Shown here: positions 5,039-7,075 of the stretch, in pieces
Layout: every line of letters begins with the position of its first letter
How positions within the stretch are numbered: position 1 is the first letter of the stretch
The notes under the pieces: model-generated
Databases searched by the model: none
Seen by the model: the letters and a program-made list of their open reading frames with translations, nothing else
What the model was told of the DNA's origin: nothing
From: an uncultured Blautia sp.
GTDB lineage: Bacteria; Bacillota; Clostridia; Lachnospirales; Lachnospiraceae
Direction of reading: 5' to 3'
Length of the DNA stretch: 7,075 nucleotides
Assembly: GCA_900543715.1 (NCBI GenBank)
Contig: UQSX01000120.1
Coordinates: 1 to 7,075, forward strand
Program-made: the position numbers and the translations under genes

Positions 5039-5901
5039 TTTTTTAAATACTTTACTGCTTTAGTTCCTGCCAGGGCCCCTTCATATACGGCTTTTGCAAT
5101 CTGGAGCATGCCGCCGGTACAGTCTCCTGCGGCGTAAAGACCGGGGAGGGGAGTGCTGGTGTCCGGCTCTATGAGGATATGATTGTTTTCAATGACCAGC
5201 CCCAGTTTCCGAGCGATATCTGTACTGTCAGCTGTTCCAAGAGCCACAAAGAGGCCAGAGACAGGCAGCCTGGAACCATCCTCCAGTTCTACATAGGAGA
5301 GGGTCCCTTCTCCACCGGCAGAGAGGATTTTTTTGGTTTCTACTGGAATATCTCCGGGAGTTTCCCCCTGGAAATCTGCTTCTATTCCATTGGTAAGAAT
5401 GGTAACCTTCGCGGCCAATGGCTCCAGGACTTTGGCTTCGTGAAGGGCGTAGGGACCGTTTCCCAGAACAGCCACTTCTTTTCCCCTGTAGAAGAATCCA
5501 TCGCAGATGGCGCAGTAGCTGATGCCGCTGCCTTCATATTTTTTCAGTTCTTTTAGAGCTAAGGTATTTCGTTTGGCTCCTGTGGCCAAGACCAGGGCTT
5601 TGCTGTGATAAGTATGCTCTGTGGTATGAACGGTGTAGTCTCCGTCATATTCTACGGCCAGCAGTTCTTCTTCCATGACAGGGACCTGAAAAGATTTCAG
5701 CTGTTCCAGCCCGTTTTGATACAGTTCTGCTCCTGAGACCGGATGGGGAAGACCATAATAGTTTTCGATTTTTACGGCTTTTTCCAGGGCGCCGCCGCCT
5801 TTATGAAGAACAAGAGGGGTGATGCCGGAGCGGACGGCGTAGAGGGCTGCGGATACCCCTGCAGGCCCTGCCCCTGCGATGATCAGTTTTTCCATTTCCA
5901 T
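5029..5901 (-). CDS. trxB: Thioredoxin reductase-like flavoprotein lacking NADPH motifs, probably ferredoxin-dependent
   Basis: This 290-residue enzyme has a FAD-binding GAGPAG (10-15), the redox pair CAIC (Cys130, Cys133) and a second FAD segment, AAGDCTGG (257-264). These mark the low-molecular-weight thioredoxin reductase family, which passes electrons from FAD to thioredoxin. In NADPH-using members the second nucleotide domain has GGGDSA and a downstream HRR motif. Here the matching stretch is LGNGPYALHEA (146-156) and no HRR follows (the strand reads KVTILTNG). Clostridial reductases without these motifs (FFTR type) take electrons from ferredoxin, so that is the best guess for the donor. 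It is about 20 residues shorter than typical TrxB. AGGAGGT (5909-5915 complement) lies seven bases before the ATG at 5901. It is upstream of trxA on the same strand and divergent from the sirtuin gene. Confidence 0.93.
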   Translation of the reverse strand: MEMEKLIIAGAGPAGVSAALYAVRSGITPLVLHKGGGALEKAVKIENYYGLPHPVSGAELYQNGLEQLKSFQVPVMEEELLAVEYDGDYTVHTTEHTYHSKALVLATGAKRNTLALKELKKYEGSGISYCAICDGFFYRGKEVAVLGNGPYALHEAKVLEPLAAKVTILTNGIEADFQGETPGDIPVETKKILSAGGEGTLSYVELEDGSRLPVSGLFVALGTADSTDIARKLGLVIENNHILIEPDTSTPLPGLYAAGDCTGGMLQIAKAVYEGALAGTKAVKYLKNVI

Positions 5902-5940
5902 AGGTAGAACCTCCTAAAGTATTGGCTTTTGTATCATTCT

Positions 5941-5969
5941 ATCATACCCCGGCTGAAATTCCCAGAAAA
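5941..5969 (-). promoter_or_regulatory. Weak candidate trxB promoter
   Basis: On the minus strand TATGAT (5941-5946, 5 of 6) has TTTTCT (5964-5969, 3 of 6) 17 bases upstream. An overlapping TAGAAT (5936-5941) is an alternative -10. The -35 is poor, so this is tentative. Confidence 0.3.
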
Positions 5970-6003
5970 TACATGAGACAAGGGGAGAAACAGGGGAAAA
6001 CTC

Positions 6004-6032
6004 TTTATAATGTTATGAAAAAATGGTAAAAT
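6004..6032 (+). promoter_or_regulatory. Candidate promoter of the sirtuin gene
   Basis: TTTATA (6004-6009, 4 of 6) and TAAAAT (6027-6032, 5 of 6) are 17 bases apart, and TGG directly before the -10 makes an extended -10. A TATAAT at 6006-6011 is also present but has no -35 at proper spacing. Confidence 0.5.
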
Positions 6033-6064
6033 AGGTGCAAGTAAATGATGGAAGGGGTGTTTCT

Positions 6065-6805
6065 ATGGATATTCTGGAAAAGAAGATAGAGCTGTTGAAA
6101 AAAATCATAAATGAGAGCAGTTATACGGTAATGCTGGGCGGCTCTGGCATGATGAGGGAAGGCGGCTATCAGGGACTGAAATCTCCGGAGCAGGCTTATG
6201 AGACGGAGAAAAAGTACGGATTATCTCCGGAGGATATTTTTACCACAGTATTTTATAACAACCGGACAGAACAGTTTTTTAATTTTTACCGGACAGAGAT
6301 ACTGGGAAATATTCCCCAGATAACAGAGTCTGCCTATGTGGCAGCCAGGATGGAAGCAGCAGGAAAACTTCAGTGCATCATTGACAGCAATGTTTACGAC
6401 CTGCCCCAGAGAGGCGGCTGTAAGAATGTGATTTCTATCCATGGTTCCATATATCATAACCAATGCCCCCACTGCGGAAGGCAGTATTCTATGGAGTATA
6501 TTCGGGATTCTGAAAAGATTCCCAGATGTGAGAACTGCGGACGGGTAATCCGGCCAGGCGTCACACTTTATGGAGAGATGCTGGACAGCCTGGTCATGTC
6601 AGAGGCTACCAGGCAGGTAGAACAGGCAGAGGTGCTCATGCTTATGGGGACCAGCATGGAGTCGGAAGTTTTTTCAAAATATATTCGGTATTTTGAAGGA
6701 AAGAAGCTGGTGATCATACATAGCGAAGAACATTTTATGGATGAAAAAGCAGATCTGGTCATTATCGATGAGCCGAAAAACGTACTTCCAAGGCTGGGAT
6801 TCTGA
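6065..6805 (+). CDS. Divergent SIR2-family (sirtuin-like) NAD-dependent protein
   Basis: Sirtuins use NAD to remove acyl groups from lysines or to transfer ADP-ribose. In this 246-residue protein the order of sirtuin elements is kept: a glycine-rich loop (LGGSGMMREGG, 24-34), a catalytic-type His126 in ISIHGS, a zinc knuckle with Cys134, Cys137, Cys155 and Cys158, then RPGVTLYGE (163-171) and MGTSMES (194-200). Key NAD-site motifs are altered: GAGIS reads GGSGM, and the TQNID segment reads IIDSN (105-109), so the Asn and Asp appear exchanged. From memory, Lachnospiraceae carry relatives with a similar MMREGGY loop. The start at 6065 has AAGGGG (6052-6057) seven bases upstream; a GTG at 6035 would add ten residues and overlap the promoter region. 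Family is confident; activity and substrate are unknown. Confidence 0.85.
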   Translation: MDILEKKIELLKKIINESSYTVMLGGSGMMREGGYQGLKSPEQAYETEKKYGLSPEDIFTTVFYNNRTEQFFNFYRTEILGNIPQITESAYVAARMEAAGKLQCIIDSNVYDLPQRGGCKNVISIHGSIYHNQCPHCGRQYSMEYIRDSEKIPRCENCGRVIRPGVTLYGEMLDSLVMSEATRQVEQAEVLMLMGTSMESEVFSKYIRYFEGKKLVIIHSEEHFMDEKADLVIIDEPKNVLPRLGF

Positions 6806-6869
6806 GTCCTTCAGCATACAGGAGAGGGGCGGACTCTCTGTACAATGGAGATAAGTAAAGCTTTTACTA
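6804..6869 (+). repeat. Small inverted repeats after the sirtuin gene
   Basis: GAGTCC (6804-6809) faces GGACTC (6831-6836). A competing hairpin pairs TACAG-G-AGAG (6817-6826) with CTCTCTGTA (6834-6842) apart from one bulged G. AGTAAA (6855-6860) faces TTTACT (6864-6869) around GCT. No role is evident beyond possible 3' mRNA structure ahead of the terminator. Confidence 0.3.
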
Positions 6870-6880
6870 GAAAACAAAGG

Positions 6881-6926
6881 GAAAAGGTGTTTTGGATTAT
6901 ACAATAAAAGCACCTTTTCTTTTTTT
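6881..6926 (+). terminator. Rho-independent terminator of the sirtuin gene
   Basis: GAAAAGGTG (6881-6889) pairs perfectly with CACCTTTTC (6911-6919). The stem extends inward through a T-G wobble and three T-A pairs, and seven T residues follow (6920-6926). It lies 75 bases after the stop codon. Confidence 0.9.
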
Positions 6927-7013
6927 GATGTAAGGCATTATAGTGAAAAGTTATGAAAATTTTTGAAGAAAATGATAAAAAAGTGGCAGATTGCAAGTGG
7001 TAGAACCAGTACC

Positions 7014-7025
7014 TACCAATCGGTA
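7014..7025. promoter_or_regulatory. TetR-like operator dyad near the right edge
   Basis: TACC and GGTA flank AATC, resembling the ACC-N4-GGT cores of many TetR-family operators. TATAAA (7024-7029) overlaps it and could be a -10 for a gene beyond the window, though no good -35 is seen. TGGTAG (6998-7003) and CTACCA (7013-7018) make an overlapping wider dyad. No gene is visible from 6927 to 7075. Confidence 0.25.
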
Positions 7026-7075
7026 TAAAAAAAACACGAGAATTTCATCCAAAAACTTTGGGAAAGATGGAAAAA

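Noticed and set aside
5179..5556. Long plus-strand open frame opposite trxB
   Set aside because: It lies wholly inside trxB on the other strand, has no ribosome site or recognisable domain, and is explained by the codon pattern of the real gene.
6035..6064. GTG start for the sirtuin-like gene
   Set aside because: It lies only a few bases after the candidate -10 and lacks a ribosome site; the ATG at 6065 has one.
1..7075. CRISPR array, tRNA or rRNA genes
   Set aside because: No spaced repeat array, cloverleaf pattern or rRNA-like stretch was seen by eye on either strand.

Overview
The window reads as a segment of a Gram-positive anaerobe of the Clostridia, most likely Lachnospiraceae. The evidence is strong AGGAGG-type ribosome sites, a Tn916/Tn1549-type integration module, a clostridial-style thioredoxin reductase without NADPH motifs, and a divergent sirtuin of a type I recall from Lachnospiraceae. 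The species cannot be fixed from sequence alone.

Positions 1 to about 2,420 are the integrase end of an integrative and conjugative element (ICE). At the left edge a minus-strand gene begins and runs out of the window; only its start codon and ribosome site are visible. Behind it lies a non-coding stretch of about 340 bases packed with inverted repeats, a candidate transfer origin or structured leader. Then, all on the plus strand, come a MazF/PemK-type toxin with no antitoxin beside it, a Tn916-type excisionase, and a Tn916-type tyrosine integrase with all its catalytic residues. The element closes with 12-base repeats matching the arm-site motif bound by the Tn916 integrase N-terminal domain, then a tandem 10-base repeat. 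The exact junction with the chromosome cannot be read from one end.

The rest appears chromosomal. A low-molecular-weight tyrosine phosphatase gene starts directly after the element and converges on a membrane-anchored SGNH/GDSL hydrolase. Next is a Crp/Fnr-family regulator whose effector domain carries a C-x5-C pair instead of a cAMP-binding signature. A strong bidirectional terminator separates it from thioredoxin (trxA), which follows a thioredoxin reductase (trxB-like) on the minus strand. Divergent from trxB is a sirtuin-like protein with zinc cysteines and a catalytic His but altered NAD-site motifs, closed by a good terminator. The last 150 bases are non-coding and hold a TetR-like dyad.

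The most coherent functional story is a thiol-redox module. The reductase has a CAIC active site but no recognisable NADPH motif, so it is plausibly fed by ferredoxin. It would reduce a WCMPC thioredoxin, next to a possibly thiol-sensing Crp/Fnr regulator. A perfect 15-base palindrome at the trxB stop codon, touching the -35 of a candidate trxA promoter, is a possible operator for that regulator. The redox sensing and the regulatory link are inference; the gene identities are well supported.
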